From Actinacidiphila guanduensis (lineage in GTDB: Bacteria; Actinomycetota; Actinomycetes; Streptomycetales; Streptomycetaceae), in contig NZ_FNIE01000005.1 of NCBI RefSeq assembly GCF_900103985.1, positions 1-64,000 of the forward strand: a DNA stretch of 64,000 bases. Reading direction: 5' to 3'. Positions 43,188 to 52,190 of the stretch are shown here, one piece after another. The notes under the pieces were generated by a model. That model was not told where the DNA came from and ran no database searches. It saw only the letters and a program-made list of their open reading frames with translations. The translations under genes were made by a program, and so were the position numbers. Within the stretch, counting starts at the first letter, position 1. Every line of letters starts with the position of its first letter.

Positions 43188-43769
43188 GTGCTCAGCCTCA
43201 GCGTCATCGCCGTCGTCTTCGGCGTGATCTTCGTCGCCGAGCTGCCCGACAAGACCGCGCTCGCGAGCCTCATGCTCGGCACCCGCTACCGCGCGTCCTA
43301 CGTCTTCGCCGGGGTGGCCGCCGCCTTCGTCGTCCACGTCGCGCTCGCCATCGCCGCGGGCAGCCTGCTCACGCTGCTCCCGCACCGCTGGGTGCAGGGG
43401 GTGGTGGGGGTGCTCTTCCTCGGCGGGGCGGCGGTGCTGCTGTTCTCCAAGGCCGACGACGAGGAGGAGATCAAGCCGCCCGCCGACCAGAGCTTCGTGA
43501 AGGTGGCGGGAGCCGGGTTCATGCTCATCCTGGTCGCCGAGTTCGGCGACCTCACGCAGATCATGACGGCGAACCTCGCCGCCCGGTACAGCGACCCCGT
43601 CTCCGTCGCGCTGGGGGCCGTGCTCGGCCTGTGGGCGGTCGCCGCGCTCGGCATCTTCGGCGGGCGGCTGCTGATGAAGCGGGTGCCGCTCTCCCTGATC
43701 ACGAAGGTGGCCGCGGGCGTGATGGTGGCGCTGGCGGGCTTCAGTCTCTACGAGGCCGCCGCCGGCTGA
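43188..43769 (+). CDS. GDT1/TMEM165 (UPF0016) family cation exporter
   Basis: A 193-aa membrane protein with six hydrophobic helices in two homologous halves. The paired family motifs are AELPDKTAL (first helix; Pro replaces the usual Gly) and AEFGDLTQI (fourth helix), whose acidic residues bind Mn2+ or Ca2+. GTG 43188 is placed by AAGGA 10 nt upstream and by the start of the first helix (VLSLSVIAVVF). With the yybP-ykoY element upstream, manganese export is the likely role. Confidence 0.88.
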   Translation: MLSLSVIAVVFGVIFVAELPDKTALASLMLGTRYRASYVFAGVAAAFVVHVALAIAAGSLLTLLPHRWVQGVVGVLFLGGAAVLLFSKADDEEEIKPPADQSFVKVAGAGFMLILVAEFGDLTQIMTANLAARYSDPVSVALGAVLGLWAVAALGIFGGRLLMKRVPLSLITKVAAGVMVALAGFSLYEAAAG

Positions 43770-43799
43770 TGTGCGCGGGCGGCCGGTCCCGCCTGCCGG

Positions 43800-44369
43800 T
43801 CAGGGCCAGCCGCCCGCGAGCGCGACGGCACGCGCCTCGGGGACGCCCAGCATCAGCAGGCTCGTGATCGCCGCCGCCCGGGCTCCTTCGGCCCCGTTCG
43901 ACAGGTCGCTGTCCGCGATGGCGAACACGGCGCCGTAGGCGACCTGGCTCAGGACGCTTGCCGGAAGGTGCCCGGCGAACACCTCGCCGTCCTGGCCGCG
44001 CGCCACGAGGCCGGCGAGGAGGGCGTCGAGCGGTCCGAGCAGGCCGTGGATCGTCTCGCCGTACTCGCCGCGGCGCAGCGCGAGCAGCACCCGGTACCGG
44101 TGCGCGACCGGCCAGAGGCGGGCGACGAACCCGGCCCACGCCGCGTCCGCCTCCGTGCCGGCGGTGTCGGCCTGGGTGAGCACGGCGGTCATCTCGCTGA
44201 CGGCCCGCTGCGTGAGTGTCCGGACCAGGTCCAGGCGCGAGGGGAAGTGGCCGTAGACGGTGCGGCGGACGACACCGGCGGCCGAGGCGATGTCGCCCAT
44301 GCCGGCGTCGGGGTCCTCGCCCAGCACATCGAGGGCGACGTCGAGGATGCGGTCGCGCGTCTCGTTCAT
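43800..44369 (-). CDS. TetR family repressor of the divergent epoxide hydrolase gene
   Basis: A 189-aa TetR protein. The DNA-binding helices are within ETRDRILDVALDVLGEDPDAGMGDIASAAGVVRRTVYGHFPSR (recognition helix VVRRTVYGHF); the ligand domain is Ala/Leu-rich. ATG 44369 fits the family start; GTG 44399 is an alternative. Two identical palindromes lie in the 127-bp gap to the epoxide hydrolase gene, so it probably represses both genes and is released by a substrate-like molecule. Confidence 0.87.
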   Translation of the reverse strand: MNETRDRILDVALDVLGEDPDAGMGDIASAAGVVRRTVYGHFPSRLDLVRTLTQRAVSEMTAVLTQADTAGTEADAAWAGFVARLWPVAHRYRVLLALRRGEYGETIHGLLGPLDALLAGLVARGQDGEVFAGHLPASVLSQVAYGAVFAIADSDLSNGAEGARAAAITSLLMLGVPEARAVALAGGWP

Positions 44370-44409
44370 GGAGCGCGCACGGGAGGACTCGGCAGGCACA
44401 GCAGCATTG

Positions 44410-44454
44410 TTGCACACCAGTGTGCAATGACGTAGGTTGCACACCAGTGTGCAA
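44410..44454. promoter_or_regulatory. Two identical TetR operators
   Basis: The 18-bp sequence TTGCACACCAGTGTGCAA (8-bp perfect arms, 2-bp centre) occurs at 44410-44427 and again at 44437-44454, 27 bp apart start to start. It lies between the divergent tetR and epoxide hydrolase genes. The spacing is not a whole number of 10.5-bp turns, so two dimers would sit on different faces. Confidence 0.88.
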
Positions 44455-44496
44455 CGAAGCGTTGTGCCGTACTCCGAAACGCAGGAGGACAAGGCA

Positions 44497-45660
44497 ATGA
44501 CCGCACCGACGAAGCAGGAGCCGGCCCTCGTCCGCCCGTTCACCGTCTCGATCCCGGACGCGCAGATCGACGACCTGAAGCGGCGCCTGGCCGGGACCCG
44601 GTGGCCGGACCCGGAAACGGTGGACGACTGGTCCCAAGGGGTCCGCCTGGAGAACGCCAGGTCCCTGGTCGACTACTGGGAGCACGGCTACGACTGGCGG
44701 CGCCTGGAGACCGAACTCAACCGCTTCCCCCAGTTCCTGACCGAAATCGACGGGCTGGACATCCACTTCATCCACGTCAGGTCCCGGAATCCCGACGCGA
44801 TGCCGCTGCTGCTCACGCACGGCTGGCCGGGCTCGATCCTGGAGTTCCTGAAGCTGATCGGCCCGCTGACCGATCCGGTCGCGTTCGGAGGGGACGCCGC
44901 CGACTCCTTCGACGTGGTCATCCCGTCGCTCCCCGGGTTCGGGTTCTCCCAGAAGCCCGCGGAGACCGGATGGACGGTCGCACGCATCGCCCGCGCGTGG
45001 GTGGAGCTGATGGAGCGGCTGGGCTGCACGAGGTGGGCCGCGCAGGGCGGCGACTGGGGAGCCGTCGTCACCACCGCCCTGGGGGCGATGCGACCCGAGG
45101 GGCTGCTCGGAATCCACCTGAACACCCAGTACGCCTTTCCCGCGCAGATCCCCGACACCCTGACGTCCGGGCAGCGCCACGCCGTGGACACCCTCGCCCG
45201 CTACACCGGCGAACTCGGCGGCTCCAACCACCTCCAGGGCACGAAGCCGCAGACCGTCGGATTCGCCCTGGCGGACTCACCCGCCGGCCAGGCGGCCTGG
45301 ATCTACGAGAAGTTCCAGTCCAAGACCGACAACCACGGGCTGGCCGAGGACGCCCTCAGCCAGGACGACATGCTCGACGCGATATCCCTCTACTGGTTCA
45401 CCAACAGCGCGGCGTCGTCCGCCCGCATCTACTGGGAGAACCGGTCGGCGAGCATGGCCGGCCCGCAACTGACGCTCCCGGTCGCGGTGACCGTCTTCCC
45501 GAAGGACATCCCCCTCCTGCCGCGCAGCTGGATCGAGGACACCTACACCCACCTGATCCACTACGCCGAAGCACCCAACGGCGGCCACTTCGCGGCCATG
45601 GAACAGCCCGAGACCCTCGTCGGCGAAATCCGCAACGGTCTGCGCACCCTCCGCCCCTGA
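44497..45660 (+). CDS. Epoxide hydrolase (EHN-type alpha/beta hydrolase)
   Basis: A 387-aa protein. It has the N-terminal EHN domain (PFTVSIPDAQIDDLKRRLAGTRWP) and an alpha/beta hydrolase core with the HGWPGS oxyanion motif, the nucleophile Asp in QGGDWGAVV and the catalytic His in APNGGHFAAME. It opens epoxides to diols; the inducer and substrate are unknown. ATG 44497 follows AGGAGG. A divergent TetR gene with paired operators controls it. It ends at dispersed repeat copy 5. Confidence 0.9.
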   Translation: MTAPTKQEPALVRPFTVSIPDAQIDDLKRRLAGTRWPDPETVDDWSQGVRLENARSLVDYWEHGYDWRRLETELNRFPQFLTEIDGLDIHFIHVRSRNPDAMPLLLTHGWPGSILEFLKLIGPLTDPVAFGGDAADSFDVVIPSLPGFGFSQKPAETGWTVARIARAWVELMERLGCTRWAAQGGDWGAVVTTALGAMRPEGLLGIHLNTQYAFPAQIPDTLTSGQRHAVDTLARYTGELGGSNHLQGTKPQTVGFALADSPAGQAAWIYEKFQSKTDNHGLAEDALSQDDMLDAISLYWFTNSAASSARIYWENRSASMAGPQLTLPVAVTVFPKDIPLLPRSWIEDTYTHLIHYAEAPNGGHFAAMEQPETLVGEIRNGLRTLRP

Positions 45661-45702
45661 CCCCGAAACCTCGCCGTCGGCGCAAAGGGCGGGGCTGCAA
45701 AG

Positions 45703-45760
45703 GGCGCTGGGGGTGTCTCCCGGGCGAGGCTCTGGGCGAGGAACCGCGCGACGAGCCCAC
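45703..45760 (+). repeat. Dispersed G-rich hairpin repeat, copy 5
   Basis: A diverged copy (GGGCGCTGGGGGTGTCTCCCG...GGCTCTGGGCGAGGAACCGCGCGACGAGCCCAC) between the convergent gene ends at 45660 and 45811. The stem pairing is kept despite changes. A further segment (CCCCTACGGCGGGAAGCCG) resembles the flank of copy 4. Confidence 0.7.
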
Positions 45761-45810
45761 GGCCGGGCAGCACCCGGCAGCGGTGGGAAGCCCCTACGGC
45801 GGGAAGCCGT

Positions 45811-46485
45811 TCAGGACCGAACCGTGAGGACGAAGCCGCCGTCCTCGGTGAAAGCCACCTCCACGTGGTCCAAAGAGGGCACGTGCACCGTCGCGGGCTG
45901 CGCCACCGCACGAGCCCCGACCCCGACCACCCGCATCCCGGCGGAGCGCGCGGCTGCGATCCCCACCTCCGCGTCCTCGAAGACGACGCACTCCTGCGGC
46001 GTGAGTCCGAGCGCGGCGGCGCCCTTGAGGAACCCCTCGGGGTCCGGCTTGCTCGCGCTCACCGACTCCGCGGTGACGCGGTGCGGCGGGAGGGGGAGCC
46101 CGGCGGCACCCATGCGGGCCGCGACGAGGTCGGTGCTCGCGGAGGTGACGAGCGCGTGCGGGCGGCCCTGGAGGGCGGCGAGGAAGGCCGGCGCGCCGTC
46201 GATCGGCACGACACCCTCGGTGTCGGCGGTCTCCTCGGCGAGCAGCAGCGCGTTCTCCGCGTAGTTCTCGGCCATCGGCCGGTGGGGGAGGAGCGCGGCC
46301 ATCGTGGTGTGGCCCTGGCGCCCGTGGACGACGCTCAGCACGTGCTCCTGGTCGAGGTTGTGCTTGTCGGCCCAGCGGCGCCAGCAGCGCTCGACCACCG
46401 CGTCGGAGTTGACCAGGGTGCCGTCCATGTCCAGCAGCAGCCCTCGGGCGCGGAGCTCGGTGGACTGCTGCGGCTGCCTCGGCAT
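45811..46485 (-). CDS. HAD-superfamily sugar-phosphatase
   Basis: A 224-aa HAD hydrolase. Motif I is [13 protein letters not shown], motif II is ALVTSAST, motif III has Lys in [10 protein letters not shown] and motif IV is [18 protein letters not shown]. It belongs to the group that includes glycerol-3-phosphatase and 2-deoxyglucose-6-phosphatase; the exact sugar phosphate is unknown. ATG 46485 follows AAGGAGC at 6-nt spacing. Confidence 0.88.
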   Translation of the reverse strand: MPRQPQQSTELRARGLLLDMDGTLVNSDAVVERCWRRWADKHNLDQEHVLSVVHGRQGHTTMAALLPHRPMAENYAENALLLAEETADTEGVVPIDGAPAFLAALQGRPHALVTSASTDLVAARMGAAGLPLPPHRVTAESVSASKPDPEGFLKGAAALGLTPQECVVFEDAEVGIAAARSAGMRVVGVGARAVAQPATVHVPSLDHVEVAFTEDGGFVLTVRS

Positions 46486-46634
46486 GTACGGGCTCCTTCG
46501 ACGGCCAAGCGGCGTACTCAGTGGCCCCGCCCGCCGGTCAGGGGAAGCGGGCGGAACCACTTTGTTCCTCCACGATACAAAAGATGTGCCGCCGGCGCCA
46601 CCCCCGGTTCCGTCCCCCCTCTAGACTCGCCGGC

Positions 46635-47213
46635 ATGCCCACCGAACGCTTCGGGCCCGACCACTTCCAACTCGTCCTGCTGCGGCGGATGGCCGACCAC
46701 AACCCCGGTCTCGTCGAGGACGCGCTGCGCGAGCTGGGGGCCACCCGGACCGAGCTGCGCGAGGCGCACAAGCGGTGGCAGGCGCGGTTGCACGCCCGCA
46801 CCTACCCCGGCGGCGAGGCACGCTACCGGGCCGCGCTCGGGCCGCCCGAGGCGGTGCGGGAGCGGCGGGTGGGCGACATGGCCTTGCGGGCCGCGCTCTG
46901 GCCGCTGCCGCTGTGGCCGCGGTTGCGCTTCGAGGTCGTCACCACCCCGCGCGGGTCCACCGGCGTGATCCTCAACGAGTGGCTGGTGCGCGCGCCCGGC
47001 GCCGAGCCGCCGCGGCTCGCCTCGATCGACGACCTCACGGCGTGGTCCTGCACGGTGGACGACGCCGCCCGCGCCTTCCCGCCGGCCACCCCGCTGCCGC
47101 CCGACGCCCCCAGTCGCGCCCGCCTCTCGCTCACCGACCCCGGGACGGGGCACCGCGTGCTCGCCCACTTCACCTGGGGCCTGCTGCAGTACGTCGAGCG
47201 GCTGCCGCACTGA
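46635..47213 (+). CDS. Hypothetical protein, 192 aa
   Basis: A soluble protein with no recognised domain. The N-terminal third is helical ([27 protein letters not shown], then [13 protein letters not shown]). The middle is Pro/Trp-rich ([20 protein letters not shown]), and the end is a mixed part with [15 protein letters not shown]. Codon bias supports coding. ATG 46635 has TAGACT ending 7 nt upstream and no ribosome binding site, a leaderless start. Its end converges with the peptidoglycan-binding protein gene across a small CGACGG/CCGTCG hairpin (47215-47243). Confidence 0.6.
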   Translation: MPTERFGPDHFQLVLLRRMADHNPGLVEDALRELGATRTELREAHKRWQARLHARTYPGGEARYRAALGPPEAVRERRVGDMALRAALWPLPLWPRLRFEVVTTPRGSTGVILNEWLVRAPGAEPPRLASIDDLTAWSCTVDDAARAFPPATPLPPDAPSRARLSLTDPGTGHRVLAHFTWGLLQYVERLPH

Positions 47214-47255
47214 GCGACGGCGGGCCCGCCGCCGGGTCCGTCGAAACCGGAGCCG

Positions 47256-48611
47256 CTAGTTCGTCGCCTTCTCCAGGGCCGCGCGCGTCTTGGGGCCGTA
47301 GACGCCGTCGTAGCTGCCGTCCGGGGCGTCGCTGACGTGGTTCTCCATCTGGAAGAAGGCGAGCGACTTCTGCACCCGGTGGCTGAACTGGCCGTCCTGC
47401 GGGCCGTAGTAGAGACCGAGCTGCTGGAGCCGGCGCTGGAGGTCGGCCACGGCCGGGCCGCTGTCGCCCTCCCGCAGGACCGGGGGCGCCGTCGGGGAGG
47501 CGGGGGCCGAGCCGGACGCGGTGCCGGTCGGGGTCGCCGTCGCGGTGGGGGAGGCGCCGTGCGTGGTGCCGGCGCTGCCGTGGGCGGTCGCGGTGGCCGA
47601 GGGCGGCGGGCCCGAGGGCGAGGTGCTGGGCGAGGCCGCGGTGGTGGGGGCCGCGCTGCGGGTGAGCGCGGGGGCGGCGCTCGCCGACGCCTTGGCCGCA
47701 CTGCTCGGCAGGGTGACGTCCGGCATGGAACTGTTCTGGTCCGGCAGGGCGCGGTCGGGGGTGCTCTGCTCGTCCCCCATCACCTGGCCGGTGACCGCGA
47801 CCGCGCCCGCGGCCAGCGCGGAGGCGGCTATCGCGGAGGCGGCGACCACGAGTCTGCGTCTGCGCCTGCGGTGCCGCCCGCGCGCGGCCGCCGCCGCCTC
47901 GGCCCGCCGCGCCTCGGCCCCGTCGTGGTCGGCGCCGTACTCCACGCCCGCGAAGGCGGTGGGGAACAGGCCGAGGTCCTCCTCGGCGGGCCCGTCGCCG
48001 CCCTCCGTGTCGTCGGTGACCACCGGCCGTACGGTGCTCTCGGCCGGCTCCTGCCCGGGCTCGCCCACGTACGGCCGCAGCCGCAGCGGATGGAAGCCCT
48101 CCGTGGCGGCGAGCGCGGCCGCCCGCTCCGCCGACCGCTCGGCGTCCCGCAGCGCCATGTCCGGGTCGTCGGGATCGGCGGGCCCCGGGTACGGCTCGGC
48201 CGCGGGGCCGGTCACCCGGGGCAGGGCGGCGGTGTCGCCGGCCGCCGTATGCGGTTCCGGCCGCGCGTACGGGCTCGGTGCCTGGGGCCGGTGCGGGACG
48301 GCGGCGTCCCCGTACCGGCCGGACGGCGGGTACGGGCCCGTGACCGCCGGGAGGACCGCCGTGTCGGGCTCGGCGGGGGGCGCGGGACGTGCGTAGCCGG
48401 CGGCCGCCGGGCGGAGGCGGGACGCGCTCGTCGGCTCGGCGGCCGGGCCGGGACGCTCCTGCGGGCGCTGCTGGGGGATCGCCGCGGTGGCGTCCAGGTC
48501 GCCCCGGCCGTAGGAGGTCGGGTCCGCGGGCGCGGGCTCGCCGTACCCGGGCGGTTGCGACGGTTGCGCGGGGCCGCCCCGATCGGTCCGCCGCGGCTGC
48601 TTCGGCGCCAC
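47256..48611 (-). CDS. Membrane-anchored peptidoglycan-binding protein
   Basis: A 451-aa type II membrane protein. Residues 1-235 are a cytoplasmic Pro/Ala/Glu-rich disordered part, followed by a basic stop (RGRHRRRRRR) and one helix (LVVAASAIAASALAAGAVAV, about 252-272). A Ser/Thr/Pro linker comes next. The last about 75 residues are a PG_binding_1 domain (LREGDSGPAVADLQRRLQQLGLYYG; GVYGPKTRAALEKA). It should tether the membrane to the cell wall. GTG 48611 follows GAGGGG. No catalytic domain is present. Confidence 0.85.
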   Translation of the reverse strand: MAPKQPRRTDRGGPAQPSQPPGYGEPAPADPTSYGRGDLDATAAIPQQRPQERPGPAAEPTSASRLRPAAAGYARPAPPAEPDTAVLPAVTGPYPPSGRYGDAAVPHRPQAPSPYARPEPHTAAGDTAALPRVTGPAAEPYPGPADPDDPDMALRDAERSAERAAALAATEGFHPLRLRPYVGEPGQEPAESTVRPVVTDDTEGGDGPAEEDLGLFPTAFAGVEYGADHDGAEARRAEAAAAARGRHRRRRRRLVVAASAIAASALAAGAVAVTGQVMGDEQSTPDRALPDQNSSMPDVTLPSSAAKASASAAPALTRSAAPTTAASPSTSPSGPPPSATATAHGSAGTTHGASPTATATPTGTASGSAPASPTAPPVLREGDSGPAVADLQRRLQQLGLYYGPQDGQFSHRVQKSLAFFQMENHVSDAPDGSYDGVYGPKTRAALEKATN

Positions 48612-48811
48612 TGTGTCCCCTCCCGCCGGCGCATGCGTGCGCCCCCGGCGGCGCCGGGCGCGATGTCAGGGCCGATTATGCCGATCGTGTGGGCCCTCGG
48701 CACAAGTCCCGCACAACCGCGGACGACTCCGGCAGGTCATACCGGGGCAAAGGGTGGGAACATGAAGTACCGATGCCGGGGGGACGAGGCGAGGACCGTG
48801 AGGAGCTGTCC

Positions 48812-50875
48812 ATGGCCCAGTCCACGAGCACCGCCGCGGGGGCCGCGCCACCGGGCCAGGAGCTGGACCGGCGGTCGGTGCGGATCGCGATCGGCGCGCT
48901 GGCGCTCGGCCTGCTGCTGGCCGCGCTCGACCAGACGATCGTCTCCACCGCGCTGCCCACCATCGTCAGCGAGCTCGGCGGCATCGACCACCTGTCCTGG
49001 GTGGTGACCGCCTACCTGCTGGCGTCCACCGCGGCCACCCCGCTGTGGGGCAAGCTCGGCGACATGTACGGCCGCAAGCGGCTGTTCCAGACCGTCATCG
49101 TGGTCTTCCTGGTGGGCTCGGCGCTGTGCGGAGTGGCCCAGAGCATGGGCGAGTTGATCGCCTTCAGGGCCCTGCAGGGGCTGGGCGGCGGCGGGTTGAT
49201 CGCGCTGTCCATGGCGATCGTCGGCGACATCGTGCCGCCCCGCGAACGCGGCCGCTACCAGGGCGTGTTCGGCGGGGTCTTCGGCGCGGCCAGCGTGCTC
49301 GGGCCGCTGCTGGGCGGGGTCTTCACCGAACAGCTCTCCTGGCGCTGGGTGTTCTACATCAACCTGCCGATCGGCATCGTCGCGCTCGCCGTCATCGCCG
49401 CGGTGCTGCACATCCCGGCCCGCCGCACCGAGCACCGGATCGACTACCCGGGCATGGCGGTGGTGGCCGCGGCCGCGACCTGCCTGGTGCTGGTCACCTC
49501 GCTCGGCGGCAGCACCTGGGCCTGGGACTCGGCCGGCATCATCGGCCTCGGGGTCGCCGGCGTCCTGCTGATCGCGCTGTTCATGGTCATCGAGCGGCGG
49601 GCGCAGGAGCCGGTGCTGCCGCCGAAGCTGTTCCGGGTGCGCACCTTCCTGATCTGCTCGGCGATCTCCTTCATCATCGGCTTCGCGATGTTCGGCGCGA
49701 TGACCTACCTGCCGACCTTCCTGCAGGTCGTGCACGGCTACTCGCCCACGCTCTCGGGCGTGCACATGATCCCGATGGTGGTCGGCCTGCTGCTGTCGTC
49801 CACCGTCTCCGGGCAGATCGTCAGCCGCACCGGCCGCTACAAGGTCTTCCCGATCCTGGGCACCGCGGTCACCACCGGCGGCCTCGCGCTGCTGCACACC
49901 CTCGGCGTCGGCACCGCGACCTGGGTGATGAGCCTGTACTTCTTCGTCTTCGGCCTCGGTCTCGGCCTGGTGATGCAGGTGCTGGTGCTGGCCGTGCAGA
50001 ACGCGGTGGACTACCAGGACCTGGGTTCGGCGACCTCCGGGGCCACCTTCTTCCGCTCCATCGGGGCCTCCTTCGGCGTCTCGGTCTTCGGCACCGTCTT
50101 CACCCACCAGCTCTCGGAGAAGCTGGCGGGCGCGCTGCGCGGGGTGCCGGCCGCGGGGAGCGTGGACCCGGCGCGGCTGCAGGCCGACCCCAAGGCCATC
50201 GCGGGGCTGCCCCCCGCTGTCAGGACACCTGTGCTGCACGCCTTCTCCGACTCGATCACCACCGTGTTCCTGTGGGCGGTGCCGGTGGCGGGCTTCGCGT
50301 TCCTGCTGTCCTGGCTGCTGCGCGAGCAGCCGCTGCGCGGCAGCGTCACGGCGCCGGACGCGGGCGAGACGGTGGCCACCAACCCGGTGGACCGCAGCTC
50401 GCTGGACGAGATCGCCCGAGGCCTCTCGGTGCTGGGCAGCCGCGAGGCCAAGCGCGACCTGTACGTGCGGATCGTGCGGAGATCCGGGGCCGACATCCAC
50501 CCGGCCACCGGCTGGCTGCTGCTGCGCCTGGCGCACAAGGGCGGGGTGGACCCGGTGGAGCTCGCCCTGCACTCCTCGGTGCCGCGCGAGGTGATCGAGC
50601 ACGCGGCGGTGGAGGCCGAGGCGCGAGGCCTCGCGGTGCGCTCGGGCAACCCGCTGGTGCTCACCGACGACGGCCGGGCGATGGCCGGGCGGCTGGAGGA
50701 GACCCGCCGTTCGGTGCTCGCCGACCTGCTCGGCGACTGGGACCCCGACCGGCACGCCGAACTCGCCGCCCTGCTGACGAAGCTGAGCGGCGAGCTGTGC
50801 GGCGGCGACCACGACCGCCCCGAGGGCGCGCTGCGGGACACCCGCCCCGCCGACCGCCCGGCCCGGCACGTGTGA
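48812..50875 (+). CDS. DHA2-type MFS drug exporter with C-terminal winged-helix domain
   Basis: A 687-aa protein. Residues about 20-505 are a 14-helix MFS pump (DQTIVSTALPTIVSEL motif D1 and WGKLGDMYGRKRLFQ motif A). A linker leads to a soluble C-terminal domain (about 530-660) that looks like a MarR-type winged helix (TGWLLLRLAHKGGVDPVELALHSSVPREVIEHAAVEAEARGLAVRSGNPLVLTDDGR in substance). ATG 48812 follows GAGGAG. The pump probably exports a hydrophobic compound. The fused helix-turn-helix could sense substrate or anchor DNA; that part is inference. Confidence 0.87.
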   Translation: MAQSTSTAAGAAPPGQELDRRSVRIAIGALALGLLLAALDQTIVSTALPTIVSELGGIDHLSWVVTAYLLASTAATPLWGKLGDMYGRKRLFQTVIVVFLVGSALCGVAQSMGELIAFRALQGLGGGGLIALSMAIVGDIVPPRERGRYQGVFGGVFGAASVLGPLLGGVFTEQLSWRWVFYINLPIGIVALAVIAAVLHIPARRTEHRIDYPGMAVVAAAATCLVLVTSLGGSTWAWDSAGIIGLGVAGVLLIALFMVIERRAQEPVLPPKLFRVRTFLICSAISFIIGFAMFGAMTYLPTFLQVVHGYSPTLSGVHMIPMVVGLLLSSTVSGQIVSRTGRYKVFPILGTAVTTGGLALLHTLGVGTATWVMSLYFFVFGLGLGLVMQVLVLAVQNAVDYQDLGSATSGATFFRSIGASFGVSVFGTVFTHQLSEKLAGALRGVPAAGSVDPARLQADPKAIAGLPPAVRTPVLHAFSDSITTVFLWAVPVAGFAFLLSWLLREQPLRGSVTAPDAGETVATNPVDRSSLDEIARGLSVLGSREAKRDLYVRIVRRSGADIHPATGWLLLRLAHKGGVDPVELALHSSVPREVIEHAAVEAEARGLAVRSGNPLVLTDDGRAMAGRLEETRRSVLADLLGDWDPDRHAELAALLTKLSGELCGGDHDRPEGALRDTRPADRPARHV

Positions 50876-50881
50876 GGGGCG

Positions 50882-50920
50882 GCGGCGCCGCCGGACACTC
50901 CCCGTCGTCCGGTGCGCCGC
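50882..50920. terminator. Imperfect hairpin between convergent genes
   Basis: GCGGCGCCGCCGGAC (50882-50896) pairs with GTCCGGTGCGCCGC (50907-50920) with one bulge, just after the MFS gene stop and before the end of the DUF397 gene. Confidence 0.5.
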
Positions 50921-50951
50921 TCGCTCCCCGTTTGCGTGGCCGGCCCGCTGC

Positions 50952-51176
50952 CTACGGCCTGGCGCCGCGGGCGCGGGAGGGCGGCAGATGGGCGGGCAGG
51001 GGCGCGGACTTCAGGAAGCGCAGGAAGCGCGCCAGGTCCTTGCGGGTGGTGGTGAGGATGACGGTGGGGTCGTCGCTCTCCCGGAGCAGCACCGCTCCTC
51101 CGTGGGCCCTCAGCTCCACGCAGTCCCCGGCGTCCTGCGAGTACGACGACTTCTGCCAAGACTGGCGCACGGTCAT
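50952..51176 (-). CDS. DUF397 domain protein
   Basis: A 74-aa protein with the DUF397 signature (WQKSSYSQDAGDCVELRAHGGAVLLRESDDP). These small proteins are partners, often inhibitors or antitoxin-like companions, of the adjacent XRE/DUF5753 regulators in Streptomyces (for example the WhiJ-like systems). It starts 16 bp after the regulator gene ends, so the two form an operon. The C-terminal 25 residues are an unusual Pro/Arg-rich extension. Confidence 0.87.
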   Translation of the reverse strand: MTVRQSWQKSSYSQDAGDCVELRAHGGAVLLRESDDPTVILTTTRKDLARFLRFLKSAPLPAHLPPSRARGARP

Positions 51177-51192
51177 GGGATCGGTTGCCCTT

Positions 51193-52047
51193 TCAGAGGT
51201 CTCGGGACATGGCGAGGACGAAGTCGCGGGACTGCTGGCGGTCCAGGGCCACCTTGGAAAGGCTCTCGAAGCGGGCGTGATAGTTGGCCAGGTGCGTTGC
51301 CGAGTGCAGCAGCAGCACCCCGTGGGCGTTGTCGATCTGCACCGTGTCCAGTTGGGGCACGGTCCCGCTCGCGTAGAGCATCGCGTAGTTCGACCCGACG
51401 TAGGCGCCGGAGGCGAAGGGGACCACCCGGACGCTTATGTGCGGCAGGTGGCTCAGCTCGACGATGTGCTCCAACTGCGCCTTGGTCACGCGGGTGCCGC
51501 CGAAGCGCATCCGCAGCGCGGTCTCGTGGAGCAGCACCTCGTAGGGTGGGGCGCCCTCGCGGTGCAGGATGCCGGCGCGCTGGCGGCGGTAGGCCGCGCG
51601 GGCCTCCAGTTCGTTGTCCGGCAGGGGCGGGATGGCGTGGCCGAAGACGGCGCGGATGTACGCCTCGGTCTGCAGCAGGCCGGGGACGTGGGTGATCTGG
51701 ATGGAGCGCAGCCGGGTGGAGTGGTGCTCGAGCTCGGCGATGTCGAGCTCGCCCGCGGGCACCACCCCGCGGTACGCCTCCCACCAGCCCTTGCGGCCGT
51801 TGCCGTTCGCCATGGCGACCAGCGCGGCGACGAGGTCCTGGTCGCCGCACTCGTAGAACGTGGCCAGACGCCGTAAACGCTCCTCGCTGACGCCGAGCCG
51901 GCCCGCCTCGATGTGGCTCACCTTGGCCGGGTCGGTTCCGAGCAGCCGCGCGGTGTCGCGGGCGGTGATCCCCGCCGCCTCCCGCATCTTGCGCAGCTCC
52001 GCACCGAGGCGCTCCTGGCGCGCGGTCGCGGTGCTTCTCAGCGGCAT
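51193..52047 (-). CDS. XRE family regulator with DUF5753 domain
   Basis: A 284-aa regulator. The helix-turn-helix lies at residues about 10-65 (LGAELRKMREAAGITARDTARLLGTDPAKVSHIEAGRLG in substance). The DUF5753 ligand domain follows (VPGLLQTEAYIRAVF; HISVRVVPFASGAY). Such proteins with their DUF397 partner act in developmental or antibiotic control in streptomycetes. ATG 52047 follows AAGGGAC. Three inverted repeats upstream may be its operators. Confidence 0.9.
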   Translation of the reverse strand: MPLRSTATARQERLGAELRKMREAAGITARDTARLLGTDPAKVSHIEAGRLGVSEERLRRLATFYECGDQDLVAALVAMANGNGRKGWWEAYRGVVPAGELDIAELEHHSTRLRSIQITHVPGLLQTEAYIRAVFGHAIPPLPDNELEARAAYRRQRAGILHREGAPPYEVLLHETALRMRFGGTRVTKAQLEHIVELSHLPHISVRVVPFASGAYVGSNYAMLYASGTVPQLDTVQIDNAHGVLLLHSATHLANYHARFESLSKVALDRQQSRDFVLAMSRDL

Positions 52048-52105
52048 GGTGTCCCTTCTTGATGCTCGTTCAGAGTGTGCCGTTCCGCTCTCGCGCGGTC
52101 CAGAT

Positions 52106-52190
52106 CGTTTCCGGAGAAAACGGCGACAATGTTGCAGAGGTGCAGTATTGCCCCATAACCCCCGTCGGGTTATGTCAGGGGATAGTCAAC
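52106..52190. promoter_or_regulatory. Cluster of inverted repeats upstream of the XRE gene
   Basis: The gene-free stretch 52048-52435 is AT-richer than its neighbours. It contains CGTTTCCGGAGAAAACG (52106-52122), CATAACCC-CCGTC-GGGTTATG (52154-52174, perfect 8-bp arms) and GGGATAGTCAACTCCC (near 52179-52194). They are candidate operators and promoter for the XRE/DUF397 operon. The rest of the gap shows nothing recognisable. Confidence 0.5.
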
